Shown here piece by piece: positions 1-10,052 of a DNA stretch of 18,497 nucleotides. Under the pieces are notes generated by a model. The model was not told the origin of the DNA. It was given only the letters and a program-made list of their open reading frames with translations, and ran no database searches. Source of the DNA: Spirogloea muscicola. Its lineage: Eukaryota > Streptophyta > Zygnematophyceae > Spirogloeales > Spirogloeaceae. Position numbers and translations under genes: made by a program. How positions within the stretch are numbered: position 1 is the stretch's first letter; every line of letters starts with the position of its first letter. The stretch spans positions 62,074 through 80,570 of the forward strand of contig WELB01000307.1 in NCBI GenBank assembly GCA_009602725.1, given 5' to 3'.

Positions 1-174
1 GGAGGTGCACGGCGTTGGTTGTGGGTGGGGCTCGAAGCCCGTGAGTAGAGCAGCATGAGAAGCAGTGGGAGAGGATACTGGGGGAGGGGGTCCTGTGCCC
101 CTCTCCATGTTGTCCTCCTCCATGGCAATCTCGGATGATGTTGGGGCCGTGGTTGGGACAGCCGTCTCGTCCAT
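1..174 (-). CDS. Possible N-terminal coding fragment running off the left edge (unrecognised)
   Basis: On the minus strand an ATG at 174-172 opens a frame that stays open for 58 codons to the window edge. It starts MDETAVPTTAPTSSEIAMEE and continues as a Pro/Ser/Thr-rich, low-complexity stretch with a run of four prolines. No domain is recognisable. The frame is also open for some codons upstream of this ATG, so the start is uncertain. A GC-rich stretch lies upstream of it (175-860) and could be its promoter or 5' leader, but a chance open frame in GC-rich DNA is equally possible. The part that would decide this lies outside the window. Confidence 0.25.
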   Translation of the reverse strand, partial: MDETAVPTTAPTSSEIAMEEDNMERGTGPPPPVSSPTASHAALLTGFEPHPQPTPCTS

Positions 175-860
175 CCCTGGGCCTGGTGGGGCCTGGGATG
201 AGCGCGTAGCGCAGCAGCTCCTGGAGCTCCGGTGCACTGCTCTCGCAATGGCCGCCAGTGCGGTTGCCTCCCCGGCACAAGTGAGCCGAGGGTTTGATCG
301 CAGCCGGCCGCGCCAGCTTGTGGGCTGGGCAGCCGGACCCATGTCCCCCGCACGAGGCTGTGCAAGCTGCCTAGGTGCCGTATCCTCCCTCGCCACCGCC
401 GTGGCCGCCGCGGCGCACGGCGTGGCATGAGGGACCCCGCCAGCTGGGGGCCGCGCTGCGGGCGGCACTGTGCGCGGCGAGCTCCGAGGAGCGCGCCGCG
501 CAGGTGCGCGCCGTGCCTTGGCAGGCGGCGGCATGCGCGCCCGGCGGCGCTCAGGCGCTCGAGCGCCCCGGGGGGTTGGCAAGGCGCCGCAGCGCCCGGG
601 GGGGCGGCGGCGCCGGCGGCGAGCTAGGGAGCCGTTGGGTCGGTCCAGGAGAGTGGCAGGAGAGTAACGGGGGCCACCACCTGGCGGGCCAGAGACGGGG
701 GGAATGGGCAAACGCCGCCCTGCCGCCAGGCCAGGCGCCACGCGGCAGCGCCTCGGCGGAGACGCCGGCCGACGGCCCCGCCGACGCTATTGACGGCCCG
801 TTGCCGTCGCGCCCCCGTTGCCTGCGCTTATACTGTACTCGGCCACTCCGGCCCTCCGTC
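175..860. other. GC-rich, CpG-dense stretch without a convincing gene
   Basis: This stretch is very rich in G and C with many CpG dinucleotides, notably around 420-640 and 700-820. Open frames exist in several phases on both strands, but they are Ala/Arg/Gly/Pro-rich translations of GC-rich DNA and none resembles a protein family. It may be a promoter-type CpG-rich island for something left of the window. A TATA-like string occurs on the minus strand near 828-834. Nothing firmer can be supported. Confidence 0.4.
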
Positions 861-1010
861 ACTCTTTACACACTCCATCTGCCGCCTATGATTGTTTGAC
901 GTAAACGAATGATTCCCCTGAAGGAACAGCGCTTCCAACTTGGAGGCAGTGGCTGTGCTCCCTGAGCTCCACTGGAGCCGACTGTCAAGAAACAGCTCTT
1001 GCAAAAGTCA

Positions 1011-1110
1011 GGCGGTGATGGCCCTGGGAGGCCAGCCCAAACGAACGCGGCTCTCATAGGAGGGGCGAGGGCTGTGAGGTCAGCCCAAACGGAATGAACA
1101 TGGTCCAAAT
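1011..1110 (+). repeat. Two degenerate copies of a dispersed GGCTGTGAGAGGCCAGCCC-type repeat
   Basis: A copy near 1015-1045 reads tggccctgggaggccagccc followed by aaacgaa. A second near 1068-1105 reads gggctgtgaggtcagccc followed by aaacggaatgaacatggtcc. They match the motif at 5648-5715, 14895-14945, 17560-17615 and 17735-17800, whose extended form continues into a 'gaatgaacaaggtctgaaaggggc' type sequence. A shorter partial match (ggcagtggctgtg) lies at about 942-957. This looks like a short interspersed repeat family; its full boundaries cannot be set from one window. Confidence 0.5.
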
Positions 1111-1723
1111 GGGCCGGAAGGTGCAACGACGATGTCGCGGGGGCAATGTCTGATCTCACCATTGCTTCGTCTGCTGTGGATTGATTACTGTAAATTTGCT
1201 TCAATCAAGCCACCCCTTCCTCCCCCGCCTCCCTTTTTCCCCCTGGGAAAGCTGGGCGAGCTGTGGCTGGTGGCAGGGGGAGAATTCTGGCATCGGCCAT
1301 CCGGGGTCGAGGGCCTCAGCCACTTGTTGATCGCTCGAGTCCTCAGTGAGCCGTCGCGGCCAGTTACGTGGCCTTGCAAACCACCATCAAGCTTCTCCTG
1401 CCTGTGAATGCCGAGCGCCTGCCCTGCTCAGCTGTGTGCCGTCTTATTCACCTCTCTCAGCAACCAAATGTGGCAGATGTACGCAACTCACATGTAGAGG
1501 GCACCGTCATGAAGCTAAGCCGCAGCAGCCAGCTGCGCCACCAGCCCCCTTCTGCAGCTACTAGCTTTGCTCTGAGACCTCGAGTTGCTGCTGCTGGTCA
1601 GCAAGTACAGGCTGCACTCAGGTCCTCAGGCCCCTGCGGCATGTCGCGTCTAGCAGGATTGGTACCTCCTATGCTGCTCAGTACCAGGTGATGAGAGTCT
1701 CTGCCCTCCTCAGGCAGCATTTA
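1111..1723. other. 3' flank of the HPGT-like gene; no gene seen
   Basis: This lies immediately beyond the stop codon of the minus-strand galactosyltransferase gene and probably holds its 3' UTR and terminator region. It contains a long pyrimidine tract on the plus strand at about 1209-1246. No open frame here resembles a protein and I see no clear poly(A) signal. Confidence 0.4.
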
Positions 1724-4700
1724 TCATCCGCAGGACTCGTGCACCAGCAACATGCGTTGGACGGAGTTGCAGATGCCACTGCATCGCCAGTCAAAAACAG
1801 CGATGCAGGGGTTGTCTTCCTGCTTACGATTCTGGCAGTCTCCTGCAAGGAAGGCAAGCGTGCAAGCACACGAAGGCGAATGTGTAAGGCCACAGCTCTG
1901 GGGAACATAGTCTTAGCAGGTCATTGTCTAGTGCAAACTGGAGGGAGGAGAGTCTCCTTCAAGCCAGAGTCCTGGTCTAAATCATAGGCCAGTCAGTAGC
2001 AGTGACATACCAAATCGGGGCAGGGGGGGAGATGTGTTAGCCATTTACCCTCGGGAGGGCTTCCACAGCAAAGTCTTCGCTCATCCACGTGCTCAACGTT
2101 AAGGCCGAGCATCCAAGAGCCCAAGGATACATCTTCGTTCCTGTACTCGTGCAGCATGGGCCTGCCATACAGGTTTCCAACAAAAAACTGAGAGAAGACA
2201 GGTCCTTCTTGCATGATCATGCCAACCATTGCTCACTGCCTACATGACTATAACAATGTGTGACAACGAGCATGCAAAAAGGAAGGAGATGTTCCCTTAT
2301 ATTGGTTAAATTTTGTAACAACTGAGTTTGCAAAATGGCACACTTCCAACTTGAGCCGCGGAGCTTGGCATGCTCAAAATTTATCACCAATGACATTATG
2401 ATAGAAGACGCAGCTGTGGTATGCACATGGAAGTACATACCTGTTTATTGCTACATAGTAGGCCAGAGCCTTTGAGAGGCCATAGACTTGACCAGTGGCA
2501 TGCCTGAAGTAGCTGCAATTGATGTGCAGGCAAACATGCAAACGACCGTGAAAACGATACACAGACTCGGGTTCTGGAATAATTGCAAAGGTGACCTCTT
2601 TGACCAAAAGCCCACATGTAATAAATTCTAATTCTTGTGGTTTGGAACTCATGAGAGCTTGATGTACTGCCAACCTTTTGGCGTCCCCAAATTTCCACCA
2701 TTCAGGCTCATGCCAGCGCTGCGTGCTGTAACAGAGGCTCATTGTGTTAATCATGTAAAAGATTTTGAATTCAGCTGCGCACATGGACAACATTGAATGG
2801 AAGGCCCTTGCTTGATGTATTCTCGTCATCCGAGCATGTGAAACTTACAGAACTGAGTGCTGAAAGCCTGTAAAGACTCACGATTCTGAGTAGACTTCTC
2901 CTGACTTCATGCAGCCAACATACACATGAGATTTTTCTCGATGTGTGCGTAGCATCTGAGCCATTTTACCTGCAGAATGACAAGCTGAGCCACATTTATA
3001 TGCTTGATTTCTTGCTGACATCATGCTAAGCTCATGCTCTTTGCAGGATGCAAAAAGCCCATGGGATGAGAGCAGAGACAGGCAACACACAGCATATGGA
3101 AGTTGACCTTAAAGCTCACAAGATGCTCAATCCATCAAAACAGCTATTGACTAAGAGCTCAAGCTTCTGCTACTGATGTTCCATAGTCAGACTTTCACTG
3201 ATCTCCACAATAAAGCAACATCATGGGAGTACTGACCAACATTGATGTAGACATCATCATCCACTTTGATGTAAAAGTCGGCATCCCAATGCTTGATGAC
3301 TGTCGCGAAGTATATCTTCGTCTTCTTGGGAAGCTCGTCATAGCCCTCTACATGGTCATCCTGGAACATCTCATCAACATTGCTTCAAAGATGCTGTTGC
3401 ACCTGCATGTGGAGTGATATCTGAAATGCTTTCATGAACAGAGCGTTGTGCTTTGAGGGACACAGTCAATAGAGGTTAGTGAGCAAGGCCACCAAAGTCA
3501 CCTCACCAAGACAAGGAAATCTTTGGTATGTCCACTCTCCTCCTCTATCTGTTTGTCGGAGCTGTCCCCCCTATTAGCACTGTTCAGACAAAAAGAAATA
3601 GAAAACTCCATAAAGCTGTCCCCCCTGTTAGCACTATTTTAGCACCATTTTCATGGGAAAAGACATAAAAAATCTCAAATAATATGTAAGTAGCAGACAT
3701 TTAATATCTCAATAACATGTAAGGAGCAGACTTAGACGTTAATTACATTTGACGTGCGGCTTTCAATCCGTAAGGTTCTTGCACAAGACAGCCAAGCAGA
3801 ATGAGCACAACAGCTTGTGGAGTTGTGATGCCTTGGTTCACTTGTCTATATCATATCTGATCTGCCACTGCCGTCTCACCTCCTGCCTATACAAAAACGA
3901 AGGACCACTTTATCACCAGCATCTATTCTGGATATGGCATCTGCATGCAAGGCATGCAAGAAGTAATTGGAGTGAGCCAGTATAGCTTTGACCCAAGAAT
4001 TGAGGGCAGGATTACTGGCTGCATCACATGGGTCGTCAATTAGGTGTCAGTCCTGCTCGACTGTGCACCTAGATATACTCTGCTCGACATTGTAGCTCAA
4101 ACAACAGAAGCGCCACCCAAGCCGACGGGCACACTTGACAACACTTCACTTCATGCTTACTGTTGTTGTCTTGACATACCTTTACTCATCCAGGTGTGTC
4201 GGATTGAGTCCCTCCTGGCTTTCTGACCAAAGCCTGTGTTGATGCCAATGACTGCTAGCAGCTTAGTACTGCCTGACGCTGTACTGTTTATCGTGACATC
4301 TGAAACATAGCCCTTCAATCTTGCTGCTGCCAGGTCCATTTCCAATATGGATATCTGCTTGGCCTGCTCTCTGCAGAACACATCCGAGGAGGATCAGACC
4401 TTTCAAAGTACCACATTCACCATCTGCTGTTTGTGACATAACAAAAGTAGCAGCCTACAACCATAAAGGAGACCACGCCGACGGGGTTGTGGGCTTTCTT
4501 CATGGGCTTACTTGCTATCTGATATAAGAAGCATTTAGAGTCAAGATGAAATGTCAGCCGCATCATATATTACCTCAGATTGAGCAGCTTAAGGCTGTCT
4601 TCAGTTGACAACGCTCCTCCAGACTGTTGAGTTATCAGGGAAGGCAGTCACTGTCTGATACTTCCCAACATGTATTGTACTTAGTGCTAGTGCCTCCTGG

Positions 4701-5238
4701 CAGTCAGAGCAACACAGGCACTTTGCCTATCATCCACATCCCTAGTGCTGATTGAGCATCACAACATCAGAGTGGTTGCTGCACCAGGTTTTGTGGGCCT
4801 ACGACTCACCGATGCTCGTCTCTGAGCTAGTGTGACAAGATCCTGGCGGATCTTGGCGTCCTGCCATAACCTGTGAGATCGACACAGGCAAGCGTTACCA
4901 TTGCCTGTAGATCATCTGATGGCATCTGGGAAGCCGGAGTCAACTTCCTGGAAAGCTGCAGCCTGCAGCTTGGCAAAGTGCACCTCGAATGCAGTTGCAT
5001 GGGACGCTGCTCTCGTCATTCTCTGTGATAGACGCCCCTACAGCAGAACATGCACCCTGCGCTCTCGCTCTCAGGACGTGCCCCTAGCAACCATTGGCAG
5101 CTCCAAGCTAACGGGGCGGTGGCGAAGCGGAGCGTGAGTCACCAACCGGCCAGCCGTGTAGACGCATGCCAGACTGGAGAGCATGAGCATGATGATGCCG
5201 GAGCTCCTCCCGCGCAGCACGGGCCCCCGGTTCCTCAT
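1724..5238 (-). CDS. HPGT: Hydroxyproline O-galactosyltransferase-like protein (GT31), 12 exons
   Basis: This is a type II Golgi/ER galactosyltransferase of family GT31. Plant HPGTs transfer galactose from UDP-Gal to hydroxyproline, starting arabinogalactan on AGPs. Minus-strand exons: 5238-5147, 4870-4810, 4623-4574, 4370-4180, 3940-3880, 3579-3507, 3360-3237, 2969-2882, 2725-2675, 2512-2441, 2161-2049, 1842-1724. They sum to 1095 nt, 364 aa plus stop, with all phases consistent and GT-AG ends. Residues about 13-30 form the signal anchor (ending VYTAGR, then LWQDAKIR). A coiled stem includes [20 protein letters not shown]. The Galactosyl_T domain starts [20 protein letters not shown]; the metal-binding Asp triad is VDDDVYIN (about 209-216); later motifs are [12 protein letters not shown] and EPEWWKFGD. 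The HPGT assignment rests on remembered similarity to plant HPGTs. The C-terminus is Cys-rich ([14 protein letters not shown]), a part I recall as shortened in land-plant HPGTs. The start matches its paralogue's, although the frame is also open upstream (ATG at 5277). Exons 2 and 3 are short and somewhat less certain. Confidence 0.82.
3560..3638 (-). repeat. Duplicated splice acceptor and exon start in HPGT-like exon 6
   Basis: Plus-strand 3560-3584 (agctgtcccccctattagca...) spans the first bases of exon 6 and its acceptor. It is nearly repeated at 3614-3638 (agctgtcccccctgttagca...). On the minus strand both copies have AG followed by t-gct-aa(t/c)-agg. The two AGs are exactly 54 nt apart and the 18 intervening codons contain no stop, so use of the upstream AG would give an in-frame isoform. 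The downstream acceptor (3580/3579) has the better pyrimidine tract and gives the expected exon length of 73 nt. Confidence 0.7.
3671..3734. repeat. Imperfect tandem duplication inside an HPGT-like intron
   Basis: Two adjacent copies of about 31-33 bp occur. The first (3671-3703) contains atgtaagtagcagacattta and the second (3704-3734) contains atgtaaggagcagactta; each is preceded by an atctcaa-type string. It lies in the intron between exons 5 and 6, close to the exon 6 start duplication, so this intron has seen more than one local duplication. Confidence 0.6.
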
Positions 5239-5536
5239 TGCCGGCCTCACGCCCGTTCCGCATGGGCTGCCGCTCATGGCCTGGCCATGGACCAAGCCGC
5301 CTGCGGCCGCAGTCTGAGCTGCGAATTCGCCCCTCTGTGGCTCGACGCACAGCGCAGGCGCGTCTGGAGTGCCATGCACGGTGTGAGAGGCCTCTCCCCG
5401 GGCTGCGGCAAGCAGCCAGGAGGAGGCCCCCCTGTGAGGCCCGAGGGATCCGCCGCCGCACAGGCCGATGGCAGCGATGGGAAGGAGGGTCCGCCTTTCC
5501 CCCGCCAAGCGAGACGGCAGGCCAGGCTGGAGGCCA

Positions 5537-5549
5537 GCGGCGGCGGCGA

Positions 5550-5581
<32 letters not shown>

Positions 5582-5585
5582 CGTG
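5537..5585 (+). repeat. CGG trinucleotide repeat
   Basis: A run of ten uninterrupted CGG units occupies 5551-5580, with interrupted CGG/GCG units on either side. It lies about 310 bp upstream of the HPGT-like start codon, where the sense strand of that gene reads CCG, and about 500 bp upstream of the PIG-A start. Confidence 0.9.
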
Positions 5586-5647
5586 CGGCGGTCTCGGGCG
5601 GAGCGGCCAGAGAAGAACGCGGCTGCAGAGAGCACCAGCTTGTCCAA

Positions 5648-5715
5648 TGTAAGGCGGTGGCTGCGAGAGGCCAGCCCCAAGGAATGTACAACGACATACA
5701 AGGTCTGAAAGGAGC
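5648..5715 (+). repeat. Dispersed repeat copy (GGTGGCTGCGAGAGGCCAGCC type)
   Basis: The core ggtggctgcgagaggccagc is followed by cccaaggaatgtacaacga and then aaggtctgaaaggagctg. It is one of the best-preserved copies of the family also seen near 1068, 14895, 17560 and 17735. It sits in the shared HPGT/PIG-A upstream region, so it could contribute to or disrupt a promoter. Confidence 0.6.
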
Positions 5716-6056
5716 TGATTCCTTCCGAAGTGAGCAGGGAGGTGCAGAAATGCAGGAAACTGTTCGCCATCACTTCTGTGAGTGGCCTCTCACTCACCTC
5801 TACCCAGCAAGTGCAGATCACGATCAGTCGAGGGCGGGGACTGCCAGAGAACTGGGAGAAATGGTCCCGGGAAATAACTGGGACAGGGACATGGAAATCC
5901 ACAAGGGGTCGTCTATTTGCTGTGTATAATATTCGTTTCGGCCAAGAAGGCTGGCAGGAATCCGCCGTCGCCCGTCGAAGTCTGCGGCCAGCCAGCTCCG
6001 CCGACGCCCAGTCCTGGGACGGCGGGGCGCCGCGCACGATGCCGCGGCGCTGAGCG

Positions 6057-6242
6057 ATGGCGCCGTGGCGCGCGTGTGGCGAATGGCGGCGGCGGCGGCG
6101 GCGGCGGAGGCCTCCCGCCGCCCCGGCCGACAGCAACACCGCGTCCTCATGGTGTCCGACTTCTTCTACCCCAACTTTGGCGGCGTCGAGAACCACATCT
6201 ACTACCTCTCGCAGTGCCTCCTGCAGCGCGGCCACAAGGTGA
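6057..6242 (+). other. Upstream out-of-frame ATG overlapping the PIG-A start
   Basis: An ATG at 6057-6059 lies 26 bases before the PIG-A start codon in another frame and opens a frame that runs to 6242, past the end of PIG-A exon 1. If the transcript includes it, it would compete with the main start and lower PIG-A translation. The product is low-complexity and is not proposed as a real protein. The transcript start is unknown, so it may not be in the mRNA. Confidence 0.35.
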
Positions 6243-8936
6243 GAATGCTGTCGCGCCTGCGTGAGCCGAGCGCCAATCTAAGCTCGACTTCCTTTCCTCC
6301 TTCGACCCTCCTGAGGTATCCTCTTGCGCCGTCTTCGCCAGGTGGTGGTTCTCACCCATGCGTACGGCAACCGCGCCGGCGTCCGGTACATGACCAATGG
6401 CCTGAAGGTGTACTACGTGCCGAGGCTGCCCTTCTACCTGCAGAGCACGCTGCCGACGCTCTTTGGTAGCCTGCCGATCGTCCGGGCGGTGCTGGTGCGC
6501 GAGAGGATCACACTCCTGCATGGCCACCAGGCCTTCTCTGCCTTGTGCCATGAGGCCATCCTGCACGCCCGCACCATGGGCTGCGGCGTCACCTTCACGG
6601 ATCACTCGCTGTACGGCTTCTCCGACATTGGTAGCATACACATGAACAAGGTTGGTGCCACTTAGGTGCACTACTTCACACTCAGCACTTGCTGGCAGTG
6701 CATGAAGCTTGTCAAGCCGGATGCAGCATCCTAGTGGTTCGTGAGGAAGGGGCACAGACCTCTGGTTCGTGCTGAACCGGTACTTGAGAAGCTGGCTAGT
6801 GCTGAAAGCACAGAAGCGACTGAGGCCCTTCTTGGTCTCCCAATTCATCCTGCTCTCGTTATCTCCTTCCTGTAAGGCCGAGTCTCTGCAAGGGAGACAA
6901 ATGTATCTCATGACAAGGTCAGAGGAGAACTCTGGTTCTTTGTGATTTTGCAGGTACTGCAGTTCACTATGTCAGACTGTCAGCACGCTATCTGTGTATC
7001 TCACACCAGCAAGGAGAACACATCGCTCCGCTCTGGTATACCGCCACATAGAGTGTCAGTCATCCCCAATGCTGTGGATACAAGCATGTTCCAACCTGAT
7101 CCAGGACGACAAGACCCTGGTGGCATCACCATTGTCATCATAAGTCGCTTGGTCTACAGGAAGGGGGCCGATTTGCTGGTTGAGGTCATACCTGAAGTGT
7201 GTCGCAGACATACAGAGGTACAACTCCAAGGTATCAGCTCAAAGCGCAAGCGAATATCTTGTTGTCCAGTATTTACAGCATGTTTTAATGCTCAAATGTT
7301 TGATTGTTGATGTAGATAGCAGAGAAGTGGACAAAAAGTATGACATCACTTGTCTAGAAGCCTCCGCTCGGCTGGGCTTGTACCTATTATTTGCATCAAT
7401 GGAATGGTACCTTCTTTGAGATGTCTATGTCAATGCAACTTGCAGTCACTCTCATTTTGATAGAGTCTTTGGGCTTGCAGATTCGTTTTGTGGTTGGTGG
7501 TGACGGGCCAAAAAGAGTTCGTCTAGAGGAGATGAGAGAGAAGCATGCTTTACAGGAGAGGGTGGAAATGCTGGGAGCGGTCCCTCACAAAGATGTGCAG
7601 GGTGTGCTCACACGCGGCCAGATCTTTCTGAACAGGTGACCTTGGCATCCGTGAGTTCAAACATGTGTGAGACCATGGCCTTACTGACCAGCACAACCAG
7701 TACATTGATTCTAAAGTAGATTGAGTCTAAATTGCAGCTCTTTGACTGAGGCATTCTGCATAGCTCTCCTTGAGGCAGCAAGCTGCGGCCTCCTCTGCGT
7801 CAGCACACGAGTAGGTGGTGTCCCAGAGGTGAGTTGCAAAGTTCTGCATGCTCACATGGAAATGGACATTCAACTTGGCATGTCCATGTTCCGAAGGATC
7901 TATAATCCGGACACAGATTGCTCTTGCCAGCTTAGTCTAATAAGGCACTGAGCATCATTGACTTCTGACAGGTATTGCCACCGGATATGCTTGTCTTGGC
8001 GGAGCCAGCTCCTGCTGACATTGTGCAGGCAATTGAGAACGCAATTGAGCTTTTGCCATCCATAGACCCGTGCGCGATGCACAGTCGAGTATGATGAACT
8101 TCTGACTTCCGCTTCCGTCAAGCTTATCTAAAAGCATCTGTGGTTCTTAACACACAGGCTGTATGAGGTTTTTCAAGTTGTAAGCACTCTCTTGCAAGAG
8201 TATACTAGTCACATTTTCACTGAACATCGGCTTGTACAAAGATCAGCTGCTTTTCGCATTAGCATTGATCATGCTTGTTGACCATATCTTGTCATTCTTT
8301 TTGGCAGGTAACAGAGATGTACAGCTGGCAAGACATTGCTGAGAGGACAGAGCTTGTGTACGATCGCATAGCCACTGCACCCTCTGACAATCTGTTGACG
8401 CGCTTGTCAAGGTGACTGAAGGCATTTTGATCTGGTTTGCTTGGGGTGAATATAAGAGTTACCTGTTCTGGAGATCCTCAAGGATGTCATACAAGGTGGA
8501 GAGTGTTGGGACTGTGATATGCTGAGACAGAATCCAAGTCATTTAGCTTGTCTAATACCTGATGACTCTTTCCGTGATTATCAGGTACTACTCATGCGGA
8601 CCTTGGGCTGGGAAGCTCTTCTGCCTGGTGGTCACGATCGATCACCTTCTATGGCATTTCTTAGAATGGTGGCAGGTACATCAGCAAGGAGCCTGCAATT
8701 TTCAGAATCCTTGTGCAGCTGGAGTTGATGGTTCACGAATTTGTCATGCGTTTTGTAATCAGTCTATGTCTCATTGTATGCTATGTACGCATGGTATCCA
8801 GGTGTGTCTGTGTGGCACACCCTTATCGGAAAATCTTCTTGGTCAAGCTTAAGATGCTCGTAGTGGCTGACAGGCTTTGCGTTTTCGCCTGCAGCCTGCT
8901 CATTTGATGGACATCTGTCCAGACTTCCCGCAATGA
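6083..8936 (+). CDS. PIGA: PIG-A: GPI-GlcNAc transferase catalytic subunit (GT4), 9 exons
   Basis: PIG-A transfers GlcNAc from UDP-GlcNAc to phosphatidylinositol on the cytosolic face of the ER, the first step of GPI-anchor synthesis, as catalytic subunit of GPI-GnT. Exons: 6083-6238, 6342-6650, 6954-7217, 7481-7635, 7738-7828, 7972-8088, 8308-8411, 8585-8675, 8895-8936; 1329 nt, 442 aa plus stop, phases consistent, all introns GT-AG. After an Ala7 run encoded by a GGC repeat, residues from about 22 read [45 protein letters not shown] and SVIPNAVD follow. The GT-B donor half has [13 protein letters not shown] and VVGGDGPKR. The EX7E motif is E299-AFCIALL-E307. One membrane span, residues about 410-428 ([13 protein letters not shown]), lies near the end as in the family. 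Length is close to the usual 440-490 aa. The start at 6083 is the first in-frame ATG. The last exon (14 codons) is the least certain. Confidence 0.93.
6085..6107 (+). repeat. GGC repeat encoding the N-terminal poly-Ala of PIG-A
   Basis: About seven to eight GGC units follow the PIG-A start codon directly and encode seven alanines. Length changes would alter the Ala run without shifting frame, since it is a triplet repeat. Confidence 0.85.
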
Positions 8937-9218
8937 CCTGTGGAGGAGCATGAGGCACGATGGCTCAATTGGACCCTCTGGGTCTTTGCCATGGCAGCGC
9001 ATTCACACGTGCAGGATGAGCAGCTGATGCTTCCTTTTGGGGTGCATGCCCGACCCACAACGTGGAAGCCCGGGGCGGCCGCGGATCGGCCCCTCGTCCG
9101 CAGTAAGCCGGTAGGATGGGGCTCTAGATGGGCACGGCGCTCCTCCGGCAGCTAGCAGCGCGAGCTTCCCCGCCGCCAGCGAGCGCCCCCAGTCGGCCGC
9201 CCAGCCTGCGGCATGGCG
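8937..9218. other. 3' flank of PIG-A; no gene seen
   Basis: This is the region directly after the PIG-A stop codon and before the tandem repeat block. It is moderately GC-rich. The open frames present do not resemble proteins. It probably holds the PIG-A 3' UTR. Confidence 0.4.
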
Positions 9219-9500
9219 GGGAGGGAAAAAGGCGCGCGATGCGCATGGTTTGAAAGTGGGGCTTGAAAGGGGGCCCAAGCCGAGCCAGTACACCGTTCCA
9301 AGGAATGCGAACGATGCGAGAGAGAGAAGGCGCGCGGGGCGCATGAAATGAGAGGGAGGCCAATTCAAGCCAATACATAGTTCAGGCGGCTACACGAAGA
9401 GAAGCCCCGCAGGTAGAGAAGGCGCGCGGTGCGCATGGAATGATGAGGGTGGCCAACTTAAAGCCGATACACCGTTCAGGCAAACGCTAGTGCTAGGCAG
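9219..9500 (+). repeat. Three tandem diverged units of a GGCGCGCGGTGCGCATG-type repeat
   Basis: Three units begin near 9222, 9321 and 9414, a period of about 93-99 bp. Each has a core like gaaggcgcgcggtgcgcatg, a purine-rich spacer, a ggccaattcaagcc-like stretch and an end like ccaatacaccgttcaggc. Copies occur inverted at 10053-10122 and as a single copy at 17896-17950. The middle unit is the closest to the inverted copy. Immediately after, gctagtgctaggcagg is followed by a near-copy ctcgtgctaggcagg (about 9485-9519). Confidence 0.75.
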
Positions 9501-10052
9501 GAGCTCGTGCTAGGCAGGGTTAGCCGCGCCGCCGGCCGGCGCTCCGCCTCCCCCAGGCGCTGACGTTCGCCGCCCGCCGTTCTCCGCGCCTCGCCAAAGG
9601 GGGGTCCTCGAGTCGGCTATCCGCCTTGGCCACGTGGTGTGCCCCAAGGAGGCCTCTGCCGTCGTCAGGCGCCGACGGCCCGCTCGCCGTCGTCAGCAGC
9701 CGCTTCCGTCGCCAGTCTCCCGGGCGGTGGCCCGCGCCCCCCCCTCCCCCGCTCATCACCCGCCCACCACACTCTCGGTGTGCACTTTTCCAGCCGCTTT
9801 CTCGTCATAGCTTTGTAGCTGCTACACGCTTGTAGGCCCCTCCGAACCTTTGTCAATTCTGTTTGGGCAGCCCTTGCCCCCATTGGGAGTGCCACTTCTT
9901 TCTCGTTATCAGCAGCCGCGTTCTCCTTCACCACCTTTCCCCAAGTTAGCTTGTCAGATTTGTTTGTGCTCACCCGTGGGTACTAATGTCATCTTAGGTA
10001 CCTTAGATTAGGTCTCCATATTATGTAGCATTGTTTAGTCTGCACTCGACTC
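9501..10052. other. Intergenic sequence, GC-rich then AT-richer; no gene seen
   Basis: The first part (to about 9770) is GC-rich and CpG-dense. The second part is less so. Open frames on both strands give Arg/Pro/Ala-rich translations without family resemblance. It lies between the PIG-A flank and the upstream region of the second galactosyltransferase gene. Confidence 0.4.

Larger units (their letters stand above)
5239..6082. promoter_or_regulatory. Divergent intergenic region between HPGT-like and PIG-A starts
   Basis: These 844 bp separate the two divergent start codons and must hold both 5' leaders and promoters. The region is GC-rich at both ends, carries a pure CGG run (5551-5580), a dispersed repeat copy (5648-5715) and a small perfect inverted repeat (gtgagtg/cactcac, 5778-5797). 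Long open frames on both strands here read through the CGG run and show only low-complexity Ala/Arg/Gly/Pro translations. No TATA box is clear. Confidence 0.5.

Noticed and set aside
551-862. Minus-strand open frame of 103 codons and overlapping plus-strand frames at 375-899
   Set aside because: All are Arg/Pro/Gly/Ala-rich translations of GC-rich DNA with no motif, and they compete with each other on both strands.
5071-5697. Extending the HPGT-like protein N-terminus along the open frame to 5697
   Set aside because: The frame is open, but the extension is poly-Pro/Ala from the CGG run and a repeat copy. The ATG at 5238 gives the same 31-residue lead-in and 92-nt first exon as the paralogue.
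5108-6235. Long minus-strand open frame of 375 codons across the HPGT/PIG-A intergenic region
   Set aside because: It runs antisense through PIG-A exon 1 and the CGG repeat, gives low-complexity Arg/Ala/Pro sequence and has no family resemblance. In its last part it overlaps HPGT exon 1 in the wrong frame.
6147-6911. Minus-strand open frame of 254 codons
   Set aside because: It is antisense to PIG-A exons 1-2 and their introns; the plus strand carries clear PIG-A motifs with correct splice sites.
8676-8852. Read-through of the PIG-A exon 8 donor as the natural C-terminus
   Set aside because: The frame continues to a stop at 8852, but the sequence is Cys-rich and unlike PIG-A. Splicing at 8676 to 8895 gives a short terminal exon of typical length. 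Retention could still occur as an isoform.
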